DNA of 64,000 bases from Streptomyces aidingensis (GTDB lineage Bacteria > Actinomycetota > Actinomycetes > Streptomycetales > Streptomycetaceae). The notes below the pieces were generated by a model that searched no databases, was not told the DNA's origin, and saw only the letters and a list, made by a program, of their open reading frames with translations. Below, piece by piece: positions 25,471 through 34,894 of this stretch (position 1 is the stretch's first letter; every line of letters starts with the position of its first letter). Made by a program: the position numbers and the translations under genes. Location: the NCBI RefSeq assembly GCF_900112355.1, contig NZ_FOLM01000019.1:27766-91765 (forward strand), given 5' to 3'.

Positions 25471-27237
25471 TCAGGAAACGGGCTCGGGTTCCGGCTCGGG
25501 TCCGGGCTCCGGCTCGGGCTCGGGCTCGGGCTCGGGTTCCGGCGCGGGCTCGGGCTCCGGTTCCGGGCCGGGCTCGGGCTGCGGTTCGTCGCCCCGGCCC
25601 TCGATGGTGATCACTCCGCCCGAGGGGCCGATGGTGATCCGCCCGCGCCAGGCCCCGGCCGGCTCCCGGGAGCGGTCCACGGTGACCAGCACGGTGACGC
25701 GCTCGCCCGGCCGCAGGGTGCCGGAGGTGACGCTCGGGCGCAGCCAGTCGGCGTCCGAGGTGGCCGTCCACCGCACGGCCGAGCCACCCGAGGCGGTGAG
25801 GGTGATCTCGGTGCCCGCCGCGGTGGGCACCGCCTCGATCGTCAGCCGGCCCGGCCCGTGCCCCGTCCCGCCGCCCGGGTCCTCTCGGCCCGGCCGGCCG
25901 GCGGTCCCGGTGCCGGTCCGCTCCCGGGACGCGGCCTGCCCGCCCCGCTCCCGGGCGTCCGCCGCCGCGGACGGCAGCTCTCCGGCCGCAGCGGTGTCGG
26001 GGGTGTGCCGCGGGGCGCCCGTCTCCTGCCCCGCCGTCGGCTCCGCGCCGCCGCCCGGGCCCCCGGCGCGGCCCGGGTCCGGGTCCAGCTCGTCGCCCCG
26101 GCCCAGCGGGATGTCCCCGGAGGAGGACGCCGGGGAGCCGTCGCCGGCCGCCTCCCCGGGAGACGGCGCGTTCCGGTAGGCCGCCCAGAACGCCAGCACC
26201 GGCGCGGCCAGCACGGTGGCCACCACGGTGGTGGTCATGGCACGGCTGCGCAGCCGCTCGCGGCGGGCCGCGCGCTCCCGCTCGTCCACCGGGAAGCCGG
26301 ACCGGTCGAAGCGCGGCATGGGGCGCGCGCGAGTGCGGAGCGCCCCCAGCCGCGCCGCCGCCACCGCCCGGCGCGGCGCGGCAAGCACCGTCAGCCGGCC
26401 GGAGCCGGACGACGCCGAGGTGCCCGGCCAGCCGGCCGCCACGCGCTGCGCGATACGGCGGCAGGCGCGGCACTCGTCCACGTGCCGGACGAGTTCGCGG
26501 CGCAGCCCGGGGGCGAGCAGCAGCCGGTCCTCGCCGGTCAGACCGGCGAGCGCGGGGCAGACCGCGGCCTCGATCGCGGCCAGCGCGCCCCGGGTGCGTT
26601 CCACCTCGCAGGCGGCGGAGGTCAGCAGGGAGTGTGCGGCCTCGACGGGCAGCCGCAGCACCTCGGCGACCTGGCGCGGGGAGAGATGGTGACGCACCGC
26701 CAGCTCCAGGGCCTCGCGCTGCTCCGGGGTGGTCCCGGCGGCCTCCGGCCAGGCGAGCGCGGCCAGTTCGCGGCGCCGCTGCTCGGCCGACGGCCCGGCG
26801 GCGCGCGGCACCGGGGCGGGCACCGGCGCGGCAGGGGGCGCGGAGGTGGACCGGGCGACGCCGCCGGCGCGCTCCCGCTCCCGCTCCTGCTCCCGCTGCC
26901 GGAGGGCGGTGAGCCGGCGCAGACAGGCCCAGCGCGCCAGCGCGTAGAGCCAGGGACGGCGCAGCTCCGGATCGCGCGGCCGTCGGCCACGCGCGTGCTG
27001 CCGCTCGGCCACCGCCAGCGCCTCGCCCAGCGCGGCGACGGCGGCGTCATGCTCGCACATCACGGACAGGCAGTAGGTGAACAGCCCGTCCAGACAGGCG
27101 TCTTCGTACGCGGCGGGGGGCTCTTGCCGCTCCTTCGGGGCCCGGCCCGGAACGGGGGCCGGCACGGCATCCCGGGCGTGCCCGACGGCCCGGCGCGCGG
27201 TGGTCGTCCTGGTTCGCTCGCGGCTGGTGGTGGTCAC
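25471..27237 (-). CDS. Sigma-like / zinc-finger / BACON-domain fusion membrane protein
   Basis: A 588-residue fusion. Residues ~35-110 and ~150-215 resemble degenerate sigma regions 2 and 4 (the second with H-L-S-P-R-Q-V-A-E-V-L-R-L-P). An anti-sigma-type zinc motif follows near 250-260 (H-V-D-E-C-R-A-C-R-R). One membrane helix lies near 333-353, then a Gly/Pro-rich linker, a BACON-type domain near 456-545 (D-A-D-W-L-R-P-S), and a tail of Glu-Pro repeats. GTG 27237 is 6 nt after TACGGT. GTG 27240 is the alternative. It would place a sigma/anti-sigma module inside and a carbohydrate- or mucin-type binding domain outside. Function unknown. Confidence 0.8.
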   Translation of the reverse strand: MTTTSRERTRTTTARRAVGHARDAVPAPVPGRAPKERQEPPAAYEDACLDGLFTYCLSVMCEHDAAVAALGEALAVAERQHARGRRPRDPELRRPWLYALARWACLRRLTALRQREQERERERAGGVARSTSAPPAAPVPAPVPRAAGPSAEQRRRELAALAWPEAAGTTPEQREALELAVRHHLSPRQVAEVLRLPVEAAHSLLTSAACEVERTRGALAAIEAAVCPALAGLTGEDRLLLAPGLRRELVRHVDECRACRRIAQRVAAGWPGTSASSGSGRLTVLAAPRRAVAAARLGALRTRARPMPRFDRSGFPVDERERAARRERLRSRAMTTTVVATVLAAPVLAFWAAYRNAPSPGEAAGDGSPASSSGDIPLGRGDELDPDPGRAGGPGGGAEPTAGQETGAPRHTPDTAAAGELPSAAADARERGGQAASRERTGTGTAGRPGREDPGGGTGHGPGRLTIEAVPTAAGTEITLTASGGSAVRWTATSDADWLRPSVTSGTLRPGERVTVLVTVDRSREPAGAWRGRITIGPSGGVITIEGRGDEPQPEPGPEPEPEPAPEPEPEPEPEPEPGPEPEPEPVS

Positions 27238-27416
27238 CACGCGACCGTAGGGGCAGCGGGCGCGCGCACTCCCGCCGGCACCGGAAGGTTCCCCCTAATG
27301 GGTGACCTCACCCCGTCGGTACCGTCCCTGCCCTTGACCCGGCCGCCGCGGACCGCGGCCGTGACGGCCCGGCTGTCCCGGCCCGGCTGTCAGTGCGGGC
27401 GGGTAGGTTCTCCCGC

Positions 27417-28844
27417 ATGGCCCGCAGCAAGTCCGATCGTCCGTCCTACCGGTGCACCGAGTGCGGCTGGTCCACCGCCAAGTGGCTCGGCCGCTGCCCC
27501 GAATGCCACGCGTGGGGCACGGTCGAGGAGGTCGGCGGCGCGCCCGCCGTCAGGACCACCGCCGCCGCCCGGGTGGTCAACCCCGCCCTGCCCATCGGGC
27601 AGGTGGACGGCCGGCAGGTCGCCGCCCGCTCCACCGGTGTGCCCGAGCTGGACCGGGTGCTCGGCGGCGGGCTGGTGCCCGGCGCCGTGGCCCTGCTGGC
27701 CGGCGAGCCCGGCGTCGGCAAGTCCACCCTGCTGCTGGACGTCGCCGCCAAGGCGGCCTCCGCGCAGCGCCCCACCCTCTATGTCACCGGCGAGGAATCG
27801 GCCGGCCAGGTGCGGCTGCGCGCCGACCGCATCGGCGCCCTCGACGACCATCTCTTTCTCGCCGCCGAGACGGATCTGTCCGCCATCCTGGCCCAGCTCG
27901 ACGCGGTCCGGCCCGCCCTGCTGATCATGGATTCGGTGCAGACCGTGGCCTCCCCTGAGGTGGACGGCGCCCCCGGCGGGATGGCCCAGGTGCGGGAGGT
28001 GGCGGGCGCGCTGATCCGCGCCTCCAAGGAGCGCGCCATGTCCACCATCCTGGTCGGCCATGTCACCAAGGACGGCGCCATCGCCGGCCCCCGCCTGCTG
28101 GAGCATCTGGTGGACGTGGTGCTGCACTTCGAGGGCGACCGCCATGCCCGGCTGCGCCTGGTCCGCGGGGTGAAGAACCGCTACGGCGCGACCGACGAGG
28201 TCGGCTGCTTCGAGCTGCACGACGAGGGCATCACCTCGCTCGCCGACCCCTCCGGCCTGTTCCTCACCCGGCGTGCCGAGCCGGTGCCCGGCACCTGTCT
28301 GACGGTCACCCTGGAGGGCCGCCGGCCGCTGGTCGCCGAGGTGCAGGCGCTCACCGTGGACAGCCAGATCCCCTCCCCCCGGCGCACCACCTCCGGCCTG
28401 GAGACCTCCCGGGTCTCCATGATCCTCGCGGTGCTGGAGCAGCGCGGGCAGATCAGCGCCCTGGGCAAGAACGACATCTACACCGCCACCGTGGGCGGGG
28501 TCCGGCTCGGCGAGCCCGCCGCCGATCTGGCCATCGCCCTGTCCCTGGCCAGCGCCGCGGGCGACATACCGCTGCCCAAGAATCTGGTGGCGGTCGGCGA
28601 GGTGGGCCTGGCCGGGGAGGTCCGCCGGGTCACCGGGGTGCAGCGGCGGCTCGCCGAGGCGCACCGGCTCGGCTTCACCCACGCCCTGGTCCCGGCCGAT
28701 TCCGGGGACGTACCGCCCGGTATGCGGGTGCTGGAGGTGGCGGACATAGGAGAGGCGCTCCGGGTCCTTCCTTCCGCACCGCGCCGCAGCCGCGCGCCAC
28801 GAGCACGCACAGAGCCCGAGCCTGCCAACGAGTCCCGCCGGTAG
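27417..28844 (+). CDS. radA: DNA repair protein RadA
   Basis: A 475-residue RecA-like helicase for branch migration in recombinational repair. It shows the N-terminal C4 zinc finger (C-T-E-C...C-P-E-C), Walker A GEPGVGKST, the RadA motif GVKNRYGAT, and a Lon-like C-terminal domain. ATG 27417 is 7 nt after TAGGTT (27404-27409), so the mRNA is probably leaderless. The in-frame start at 27393 lies upstream of that promoter element. Confidence 0.97.
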   Translation: MARSKSDRPSYRCTECGWSTAKWLGRCPECHAWGTVEEVGGAPAVRTTAAARVVNPALPIGQVDGRQVAARSTGVPELDRVLGGGLVPGAVALLAGEPGVGKSTLLLDVAAKAASAQRPTLYVTGEESAGQVRLRADRIGALDDHLFLAAETDLSAILAQLDAVRPALLIMDSVQTVASPEVDGAPGGMAQVREVAGALIRASKERAMSTILVGHVTKDGAIAGPRLLEHLVDVVLHFEGDRHARLRLVRGVKNRYGATDEVGCFELHDEGITSLADPSGLFLTRRAEPVPGTCLTVTLEGRRPLVAEVQALTVDSQIPSPRRTTSGLETSRVSMILAVLEQRGQISALGKNDIYTATVGGVRLGEPAADLAIALSLASAAGDIPLPKNLVAVGEVGLAGEVRRVTGVQRRLAEAHRLGFTHALVPADSGDVPPGMRVLEVADIGEALRVLPSAPRRSRAPRARTEPEPANESRR

Positions 28845-28883
28845 ACTCATGCCGCACGGGAACAACCATCACCGGAGGAGTGC

Positions 28884-29996
28884 ATGGCAGGCGGCGACCG
28901 ATCAGCAGGGCCCGGAAGAGCCGGATCGGAGAAGCTGCGTGCCGCGCTGAGCGCCGTCGCCCCGGGCACGCATCTGCGGGACGGCCTGGAGCGGGTGCTC
29001 CGGGGAAACACCGGCGGGCTGCTCGTGCTGGGCTTCGACCGTACGGTCGAGTCGCTCTGCTCCGGCGGTTTCGTGCTGGATGTCGAGTTCACCGCGACCC
29101 GGCTGCGCGAGCTGTGCAAGCTGGACGGGGCCGTGGTGCTGGACAAGGACATCACCAAGATCGTCCGGGCCGGGGTGCAGCTCGTCCCGGACGCCGGAAT
29201 CGAGACCGAGGAGACCGGCACCCGGCACCGCACCGCGCAGCGGGTGTCCATCCAGACCGGCTTCCCGGTGGTCTCGGTCAGCCAGTCGATGCGGCTGATC
29301 GCCCTCTATGTGGACGGGCAGCGGCGGGTGCTGGAGGATTCCGGCGCCATCCTCTCCCGGGCCAACCAGGCGCTGGCCACCCTGGAGCGGTACAAGCTGC
29401 GGCTGGACGAGGTCACGGGCACGCTCTCCGCCCTGGAGATCGAGGATCTGGTGACGGTCCGCGATGTGGCGGCGGTGGCGCAGCGGCTGGAGATGGTGCG
29501 CCGGATCGCCGCCGAGATCGCCGAGTACGTGGTGGAGCTGGGCACCGACGGGCGGCTGCTCTCGCTCCAGCTCGACGAGCTGATCGCCGGTGTGGAGCCG
29601 GAGCGCCAGCTCGTGGTGCGGGACTATCTGCCGGAGACCCCGGGCGGCAAGCGCTCCCGCAAGGTGAGCACGGCCCTGGGCGATCTGGACGAGCTGAGCC
29701 ATCCGGAGCTGCTGGAGCTGGCCATGGTGGCCCGGGCCATCGGCTACAGCTCCTCCCCCGAGACGCTGGACAGCGCGGTCTCGCCGCGCGGTTTCCGGCT
29801 GCTGGCCAAGGTGCCGCGGCTGCCCGGCGCGGTCATCGACCGGCTGGTGGACCACTTCGGCGGGCTGCAGAAGCTGCTGGCCGCCAGCGTGGACGATCTC
29901 CAGGCGGTGGACGGCGTGGGCGAGACCAGGGCCCGCTCGGTCCGCGAGGGCCTGTCCCGGCTGGCCGAGTCCTCCATCCTGGAACGCTACGTCTGA
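28884..29996 (+). CDS. disA: DNA integrity scanning diadenylate cyclase
   Basis: A 370-residue enzyme that makes c-di-AMP from two ATP. The DAC domain has the DGA (K-L-D-G-A-V-V-L) and RHR (G-T-R-H-R-T-A) motifs. A helical linker and a C-terminal helix-hairpin-helix DNA-binding domain (V-D-G-V-G-E-T-R-A-R) follow. GGAGGAG lies just before the ATG. It follows radA by 39 bp. A TAGACT element overlapping the radA stop may give it its own promoter. Confidence 0.97.
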   Translation: MAGGDRSAGPGRAGSEKLRAALSAVAPGTHLRDGLERVLRGNTGGLLVLGFDRTVESLCSGGFVLDVEFTATRLRELCKLDGAVVLDKDITKIVRAGVQLVPDAGIETEETGTRHRTAQRVSIQTGFPVVSVSQSMRLIALYVDGQRRVLEDSGAILSRANQALATLERYKLRLDEVTGTLSALEIEDLVTVRDVAAVAQRLEMVRRIAAEIAEYVVELGTDGRLLSLQLDELIAGVEPERQLVVRDYLPETPGGKRSRKVSTALGDLDELSHPELLELAMVARAIGYSSSPETLDSAVSPRGFRLLAKVPRLPGAVIDRLVDHFGGLQKLLAASVDDLQAVDGVGETRARSVREGLSRLAESSILERYV

Positions 29997-30028
29997 CGCG
30001 CCCCGCGCCGCCGGCGGTGCGGGCGCGT
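29996..30028. terminator. Hairpin between convergent disA and membrane protein genes
   Basis: Arms around 29996-30006 and 30019-30028 pair (ACGCGCCC with GGGCGCGT plus two inner pairs after one bulge). Located in the 33-bp convergent gap, it can terminate both genes. Confidence 0.7.
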
Positions 30029-30029
30029 C

Positions 30030-30920
30030 TCAGTCTTCGCTCAGGGTGAAGACCGACTGTGCGGTGCCGGTCGCGTCGCCGCCGAGGTCGACGGCCACAT
30101 CCATCAGATAGGTGCCGGCCGGTGCCGGCGGCCGTTCCTTGGTGCTCCGGCAGTCCCCGGAACCCTCGTCCGCCGCGGCCGAATAGCGGCGGTCCCAGAT
30201 CACCGAGTGGGTGACCGACGACCCCCGGGCCACGGCCCTGACCACCGAGGCCGGGCCGGCCGGGCACTCCTGGGACGTCCAGACCTGCTCCTCGTCGTCG
30301 CCCCCGGTGAACGCCAGCTCTATGGTCACCGCCCGGTGGCCGAGGTCGATCCGGCAGTCCGTCCCCGAGGTGTTCTCGGCGGTGACCAGCAGCTCGGGCC
30401 GGGACTGAGGGGGGTACTCGGGCTCATCGCTCCGCACCGAGATCCGCACCTGGCTCTGCCGGCAGTCCGGCAGGCTGCCCACCGGTACCGAAATGCCCTC
30501 ACCGCCGCCGCTCTGCCCGGCGGCGGTACCGCCCGCGTCACCCTCCGCGCCGTCCTGCCCGTCCTGCCCGTCCTGCCCGTCCGCCCCTCCGTCGCCGCCG
30601 TCCTGCCCGTCCGCCCCGCCGCTCTCGGCGCCGTCTCCGGTCTCGTCTGCGGTGCCGCCGGTGGTCTCGTCCCGGCCGCCGGGCCGGGTGTCGATCACGG
30701 ACTCGGTGCCGGTCGGCCCCGGGGTGATGGACTCGGCGGGCCCGCCGCCCGCGTTGTCGTCCCGCCCGGACGGCTCCTGGTCCCCGCCGTTGCCCGCGGT
30801 GGTGCGCAGCGCCCAGAAGACGAGTACGCCCAGCAGCACCAGCAGCAGCAACACCACGGTTCGCCGCCGCCAGTAGATGGATGCCGGGAGCGGCCCGACC
30901 GGCCTGCGCAGAGATCCCAC
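30030..30920 (-). CDS. Single-span membrane protein with Gln/Asp/Gly-rich linker
   Basis: A 296-residue protein: a short basic N-terminus, a membrane helix near residues 20-40, a long Gly/Asp/Gln/Thr linker (residues ~42-140, with repeated G-Q-D), and an extracellular beta-rich domain with several Cys residues (C-R-Q-S, T-D-C-R, Q-E-C, D-C-R). GTG 30920 is 6 nt after TAGAGT, so it is likely leaderless. It is conserved beside disA and mutY in Streptomyces as far as I recall. Function unknown. Confidence 0.8.
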   Translation of the reverse strand: MGSLRRPVGPLPASIYWRRRTVVLLLLVLLGVLVFWALRTTAGNGGDQEPSGRDDNAGGGPAESITPGPTGTESVIDTRPGGRDETTGGTADETGDGAESGGADGQDGGDGGADGQDGQDGQDGAEGDAGGTAAGQSGGGEGISVPVGSLPDCRQSQVRISVRSDEPEYPPQSRPELLVTAENTSGTDCRIDLGHRAVTIELAFTGGDDEEQVWTSQECPAGPASVVRAVARGSSVTHSVIWDRRYSAAADEGSGDCRSTKERPPAPAGTYLMDVAVDLGGDATGTAQSVFTLSED

Positions 30921-31113
30921 GCGGAAACTCTACGATGCCGCACGCCAATTGCCCCGAGAGCCCGGGCAAGCCACCGCATTGCGACTGCGCAACGGTCCCC
31001 CGGACCCCCGGCCGGCCGCCCGTCACGGCACATCCCCTCTTTCGTGGGGCACCGTGCCGCGTCACGGCGCGGACCGTTTCTCCGCACCCGCCGCCCGTGC
31101 CAGGATCGATGCG

Positions 31114-32118
31114 ATGACTGCCACCAGTGCCCCCACCAGTGCCCCCGAGCGCGGCGCCGAGCCCGCTCCCGCCGCCCCCGGCGACAGCGCCGGCCCTGCC
31201 CGCCCGGCCGGGACCACCGAGACCGTCCCGGCCGGGGCCCCGAGCCCCGAGGAGCTGCACGGCCCGGTCGTCGAGTGGTTCGACGCCAACGCCCGTGACC
31301 TGCCCTGGCGACGCCCGGAAGCCGGGGCGTGGGGGGTCATGGTCAGCGAGTTCATGCTCCAGCAGACACCGGTGAGCCGGGTGCTCCCGGTCTATGAGGA
31401 ATGGCTGAGACGCTGGCCGCGCCCGGCCGATCTGGCCGCCGAGTCCCCGGGCGAGGCGGTGCGGGCCTGGGGGCGGCTGGGCTATCCGCGGCGGGCGCTG
31501 CGGCTGCACGGCGCGGCAGCGGCCATAGCGGAACGGCACGGCGGGGATGTGCCCAAGGACCACCACCACCTGCTGGCGCTCCCCGGCGTCGGCGAGTACA
31601 CGGCGGCGGCGGTGGCGTCGTTCGCCTACGGCCAGCGGCACGCGGTGCTGGACACCAACGTCCGCCGCGTGTTCGCCCGCGCCGTGACCGGCAGTCAGTA
31701 CCCGCCCAACGCCACCACGGCCGCGGAGCGGAAGCTGGCCCGGATGCTGCTGCCGGAGGACCCCGGCACCGCGGCCCGCTGGGCCGCCGCCACCATGGAG
31801 CTGGGCGCGCTGGTCTGCACCGCGCGCACCCCGCGCTGCGGCACCTGCCCCATCGCGCGGCAGTGCGCCTGGCAGCGGGCGGGCGCGCCGGAGCACGAGG
31901 GCCCGCCGCGCCGGGTGCAGACCTACGCGGGCACCGACCGCCAGGTGCGGGGCAAGCTGCTGGCGGTGCTCCGGGAGTCCCTGGCGCCGGTCCCGCCCGC
32001 AGTGCTGGACCAGGCATGGCGCGACCCGGTGCAGCGGCTGCGCGCCCTCAACGGCCTCCTCGCCGACGGCCTGGTGGAACGCCTCCCCGACGGCCGCTTC
32101 CGCCTCCCCGGCGCCTGA
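31114..32118 (+). CDS. mutY: A/G-specific adenine glycosylase
   Basis: A 334-residue base-excision enzyme removing adenine opposite 8-oxoguanine. HhH-GPD motifs: F-M-L-Q-Q-T-P-V-S-R-V and L-P-G-V-G-E-Y-T-A-A-A-V. Catalytic Asp is in V-L-D-T-N-V-R-R-V. The [4Fe-4S] ligands are C-x6-C-x2-C-x5-C (ending C-G-T-C-P-I-A-R-Q-C). ATG 31114 is 7 nt after CAGGAT, fitting a leaderless start. The ~45-residue Ala/Pro N-terminal arm is low complexity. The MutT-like C-terminal domain is absent, as is common in actinobacteria. Confidence 0.95.
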   Translation: MTATSAPTSAPERGAEPAPAAPGDSAGPARPAGTTETVPAGAPSPEELHGPVVEWFDANARDLPWRRPEAGAWGVMVSEFMLQQTPVSRVLPVYEEWLRRWPRPADLAAESPGEAVRAWGRLGYPRRALRLHGAAAAIAERHGGDVPKDHHHLLALPGVGEYTAAAVASFAYGQRHAVLDTNVRRVFARAVTGSQYPPNATTAAERKLARMLLPEDPGTAARWAAATMELGALVCTARTPRCGTCPIARQCAWQRAGAPEHEGPPRRVQTYAGTDRQVRGKLLAVLRESLAPVPPAVLDQAWRDPVQRLRALNGLLADGLVERLPDGRFRLPGA

Positions 32119-32204
32119 CCGGTCACCGCCCGCGGTCCCGCCCGCCGGGCCACCGCCCCCTCCCGCACTGCGGTAGCCTGCCGCCGGGCATCGGAGGGGG
32201 CGGC

Positions 32205-32780
32205 ATGGTGAGCGGGGCGGGAAACGGCGGCGGCGGTGAACTCCCGGGCCGGATCGGCCCGTACACACCGGTGCGGCGGCTGGGCGCCGGCGGCATGGGG
32301 GAGGTCTATCTGGCGCGCAGCCCCTCGGGGCGGCAGGTCGCGCTGAAGGTCATCCGCCCGGAACACGCCGGGGACCCCGACTTCCGCGACCGCTTCCGCC
32401 GTGAGGTGGCAGCCGCCCGCAAGGTCGGCGGCGCCTTCACCGCCCCGGTGGTGGACGCCGACCCGGAGGCCGGGACGCCGTGGCTGGCCACCGCCTACAT
32501 CCCCGGCGGCTCGCTCGCCGACCGCGTCCGCCGCACCGGCCCGCTGCCCGCCCCCGACGTCGCCCGCCTGGCGGCCCAGCTCGCCGACGCCCTCCACGAC
32601 ATCCACCGCCAGGGCATCGTGCACCGCGACCTCAAACCCGGCAACGTCATCCTCGCCGACGACGGCGCCCGGGTCATCGACTTCGGCATTTCCCGCGCCC
32701 TGACCGAAAGCCGGCGCCTGACCCGGACCGGCGGCCTGGTCGGCACCCCCTCCTACATGGCGCCGGTCAAAAGTTGGTAA
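32205..32780 (+). pseudogene. Serine/threonine kinase, 5' fragment cut by insertion
   Basis: The first 187 residues are a normal Hanks-type kinase: G-A-G-G-M-G-E-V-Y-L-A glycine loop, V-A-L-K-V-I lysine, H-R-D-L-K-P-G-N catalytic loop near 140, and DFG near 160. The reading frame leaves the gene inside the activation segment. After S-Y-M-A-P the expected E-Q-L is replaced by V-K-S-W and a stop. The missing half continues at 35277. GGAGGGGG precedes the ATG. The fragment lacks the C-lobe and sensor, so it should not be an active kinase by itself. Confidence 0.88.
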
Positions 32781-33162
32781 AGGGTACGCCGCTCAGCGGC
32801 CTGGCTGGCTGCGGTCGGCGCTGGCTGAGTAGCCCTGACGGTCTGGAGCTGGCGTGACGTCGTTGGCGCCGCTGGCAGGCCGCGAAGCGGTGCGCGCTGC
32901 CCGGTGTGTCCTGGCCCTGTCGTCCGCTGGCTGCCCGGTGTCCCGCGCCCCTGGGCACCGGGTCGCAGCCGCCTGCGGCTTTCGTCAGAGGTGGCTCCTT
33001 GGGGGACGGCTCCCCCCTCCCGCAGCTGGCCATCTTGCTTGACACGTACGGCCCGGCGGTCGGGGTCTGGCGGTGACCTAGACCGGCCACCGTATCCGCT
33101 GGCAGGAAAGAGGCAGCCGGGCGTAGCGTGAATCCGGCGAGTTGGGGGTGCGCAGTAAGGGC
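32781..33162. other. Gene-free left part of the insertion
   Basis: About 380 bp without a convincing gene. It holds a hairpin GGGGGA-CGGC-TCCCCC at 33001-33016 that could terminate the XRE gene, whose 3' end is at 33163. The frame at 32767-33090 (minus) has a random composition and no start signal. Confidence 0.5.
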
Positions 33163-34347
33163 CTATTTAGCTGCGATGCCGGAAAGCTTGAGTAGGCGAT
33201 TAAGGCGGGGATTACTGCGCTTGTGCCTGGAATCGGCTACGCGCAGTACCTCTTGCCACATTGGATGGATGCGAGCCAATTGCGGAGCCGTGTCCCACGC
33301 TTTTTGCAGGTTCTGGAGTGCGGACTCCATGTTATGCACATCCAAGTGAGCGCGTGCCGCTGTGATGTACGTGGGAGCTACCCGTGTTGGCGGAAGACCA
33401 CTCATGGCTGAATCCAAGTCCTCCGTCAGCTTTAGGGCCTCGCGTTGCTGCCGCAGGTCGGTGAGAGTGGCAAGGTGATGAACGAAGGTGTTCTTAGGGC
33501 CGAAAATGCATCCCTGAATCCTGTGTTCCTCGTTGAACCGTGCGGATAGCTGGAGGGCGGACGCGATGTGACGGTTGGCCTCACGCTTCGCCTCCTTGTC
33601 ATCCGTGAGCCTTCCAGCGAGCGTCATTCCGCGGAGGTTGAGGATGCCAACGGCAAGGTCCCGTTCGTCACCGGAAAGTCGGCTCTCGGCAGAGGCAATT
33701 GCCCGGTCGATTAGGATTAGCCCGTTCTCGACGTCGCCGAAATTGAGGTAAGTACCGGCTCGATCGCGAGCCGCAACGGCTTCGCTGAGCGGATTGCGCT
33801 TCTGCTCCGAGGCCCATCGTTCACGTGAAACGGCGACTTCTGCCAGATCCATCCAGCGATGCCGGGCTGCCAGCCAGTAGATTGCGCTATACACCTCTGC
33901 CAACGCGGTCCAACTATGGGCGTCGTTTAGGGTAACAGCAAGAGCGGTCGCCTTCCTGAGCAGTGGGGGGAGAATAGGCATCAGCTCAGAGAGATTGACG
34001 TTATCACGCAGAATATTCACCTGCGCGATTTCGGCATCTACTTCACCTTCCGGCGGTGCTTCCATTTGAGGAAGGTCATAGTCCCGCATGGCATTGCGGA
34101 GATTCTCCATAATGGATTCATCGGAGGGTGTGAGGGGCGCGGGGCCAAGAATGTCTGCCATAGACACGCCCATCGCGTGCCCGAGAGAAGCGGCCGCTGA
34201 AGGTGTGAGGGTGCGGTCTCCCACCTCGACCTTGCTGAGCAAGGACAGGGACACCCCTGCCTTCCGAGCCAACTTGGCCTGTGACCACCCTCGCTCTTTC
34301 CGCAGTCGCGCAACGTTGGCGCCCGGAGCAAGTGGCTTGGTGACCAT
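33163..34347 (-). CDS. XRE-family regulator of the insertion
   Basis: A 394-residue regulator. HTH at residues ~10-65 (G-W-S-Q-A-K-L-A-R-K-A-G-V-S-L-S-L-L-S-K-V-E). The rest is a helical TPR-like domain ending P-Q-L-A-R-I-H-P-M-W-Q-E-V-L-R, closely parallel to the end of the regulator at 11811-13019. GGGAGA lies 7 nt before the ATG. Codon use is clearly more A/T-rich than the neighbours, a sign of horizontal transfer. It is divergent from four small coupled genes and probably controls them. Confidence 0.88.
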   Translation of the reverse strand: MVTKPLAPGANVARLRKERGWSQAKLARKAGVSLSLLSKVEVGDRTLTPSAAASLGHAMGVSMADILGPAPLTPSDESIMENLRNAMRDYDLPQMEAPPEGEVDAEIAQVNILRDNVNLSELMPILPPLLRKATALAVTLNDAHSWTALAEVYSAIYWLAARHRWMDLAEVAVSRERWASEQKRNPLSEAVAARDRAGTYLNFGDVENGLILIDRAIASAESRLSGDERDLAVGILNLRGMTLAGRLTDDKEAKREANRHIASALQLSARFNEEHRIQGCIFGPKNTFVHHLATLTDLRQQREALKLTEDLDSAMSGLPPTRVAPTYITAARAHLDVHNMESALQNLQKAWDTAPQLARIHPMWQEVLRVADSRHKRSNPRLNRLLKLSGIAAK

Positions 34348-34583
34348 GACTCAGTCTCCCGTCACGAGAACGTCGTTACGTCCATGGTCGCACCCTCCGG
34401 CAGGGACCGGCCTGATTTGTGCAAGCTCTGTGCAAGTCGATGTTGGCCAACCTGGGTTAACTGGCAGTAGGCGCGTGATCACACAGCTTGTAGCTGGCAT
34501 CGATTGGGCGTCGCCGTAGGAAGAACCCCCGCGACCGTGCCGGGTCCGGGGGCGTGGCCAACGCTGGAAGGAGCGTCAGCACG

Positions 34584-34679
34584 ATGAACAGTAGCGTCCG
34601 GGTTTCCGGGCCGGTGGGCAGGTGGCCGGTTTCCGGCCTGACGGAGTGGGTGTCCCACCGTTGGGTGGTGCGGCCGTGA
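34584..34679 (+). CDS. 31-residue peptide
   Basis: A very short frame with AAGGAG 10 nt before the ATG. Its stop overlaps the GTG of the next gene (GTGA). Contains S-G-P-V-G-R-W-P-V-S-G-L-T-E-W. It may be a real small protein or a leader peptide for translation of the genes behind it. Confidence 0.4.
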   Translation: MNSSVRVSGPVGRWPVSGLTEWVSHRWVVRP

Positions 34680-34894
34680 GTGCGTGGGTGCGTGTCGGGC
34701 GGGTGGTGCAGGACGGTTACTCCCGGCAGGTGGGTGTGATTGTGGCTGTCCGGGGTCGGTTGGTGACGTTGGCGCCGGTGCGGGGCCGTGGCGGTCAGTG
34801 GACGACGCAGCGTCGTTTCCTGCGGCGGCTGGGTCTGTTGCAGGAAGCGCGTCTTCGGGTCATCGGTGCTCGTCGGCGGGGTGGTCGTCGGTGA
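34676..34894 (+). CDS. Small basic hypothetical protein
   Basis: 72 residues, GTG start in a GTGA overlap with the frame before it. Its own stop overlaps the GTG of the next gene in the same way. The sequence is basic and beta-like (V-G-V-I-V-A-V-R-G-R-L-V-T-L), ending in an Arg/Gly-rich tail. Family not recognised. Part of the divergent small-gene operon beside the XRE regulator. Confidence 0.6.
   Translation: MSAWVRVGRVVQDGYSRQVGVIVAVRGRLVTLAPVRGRGGQWTTQRRFLRRLGLLQEARLRVIGARRRGGRR

Noticed and set aside
32767..33090. 107-codon minus-strand frame ending at the left insertion edge
   Set aside because: Random-looking composition, no family, no start signal. Checked as a possible integrase end but no Arg-His-Arg-Tyr or Ser recombinase motif is present.
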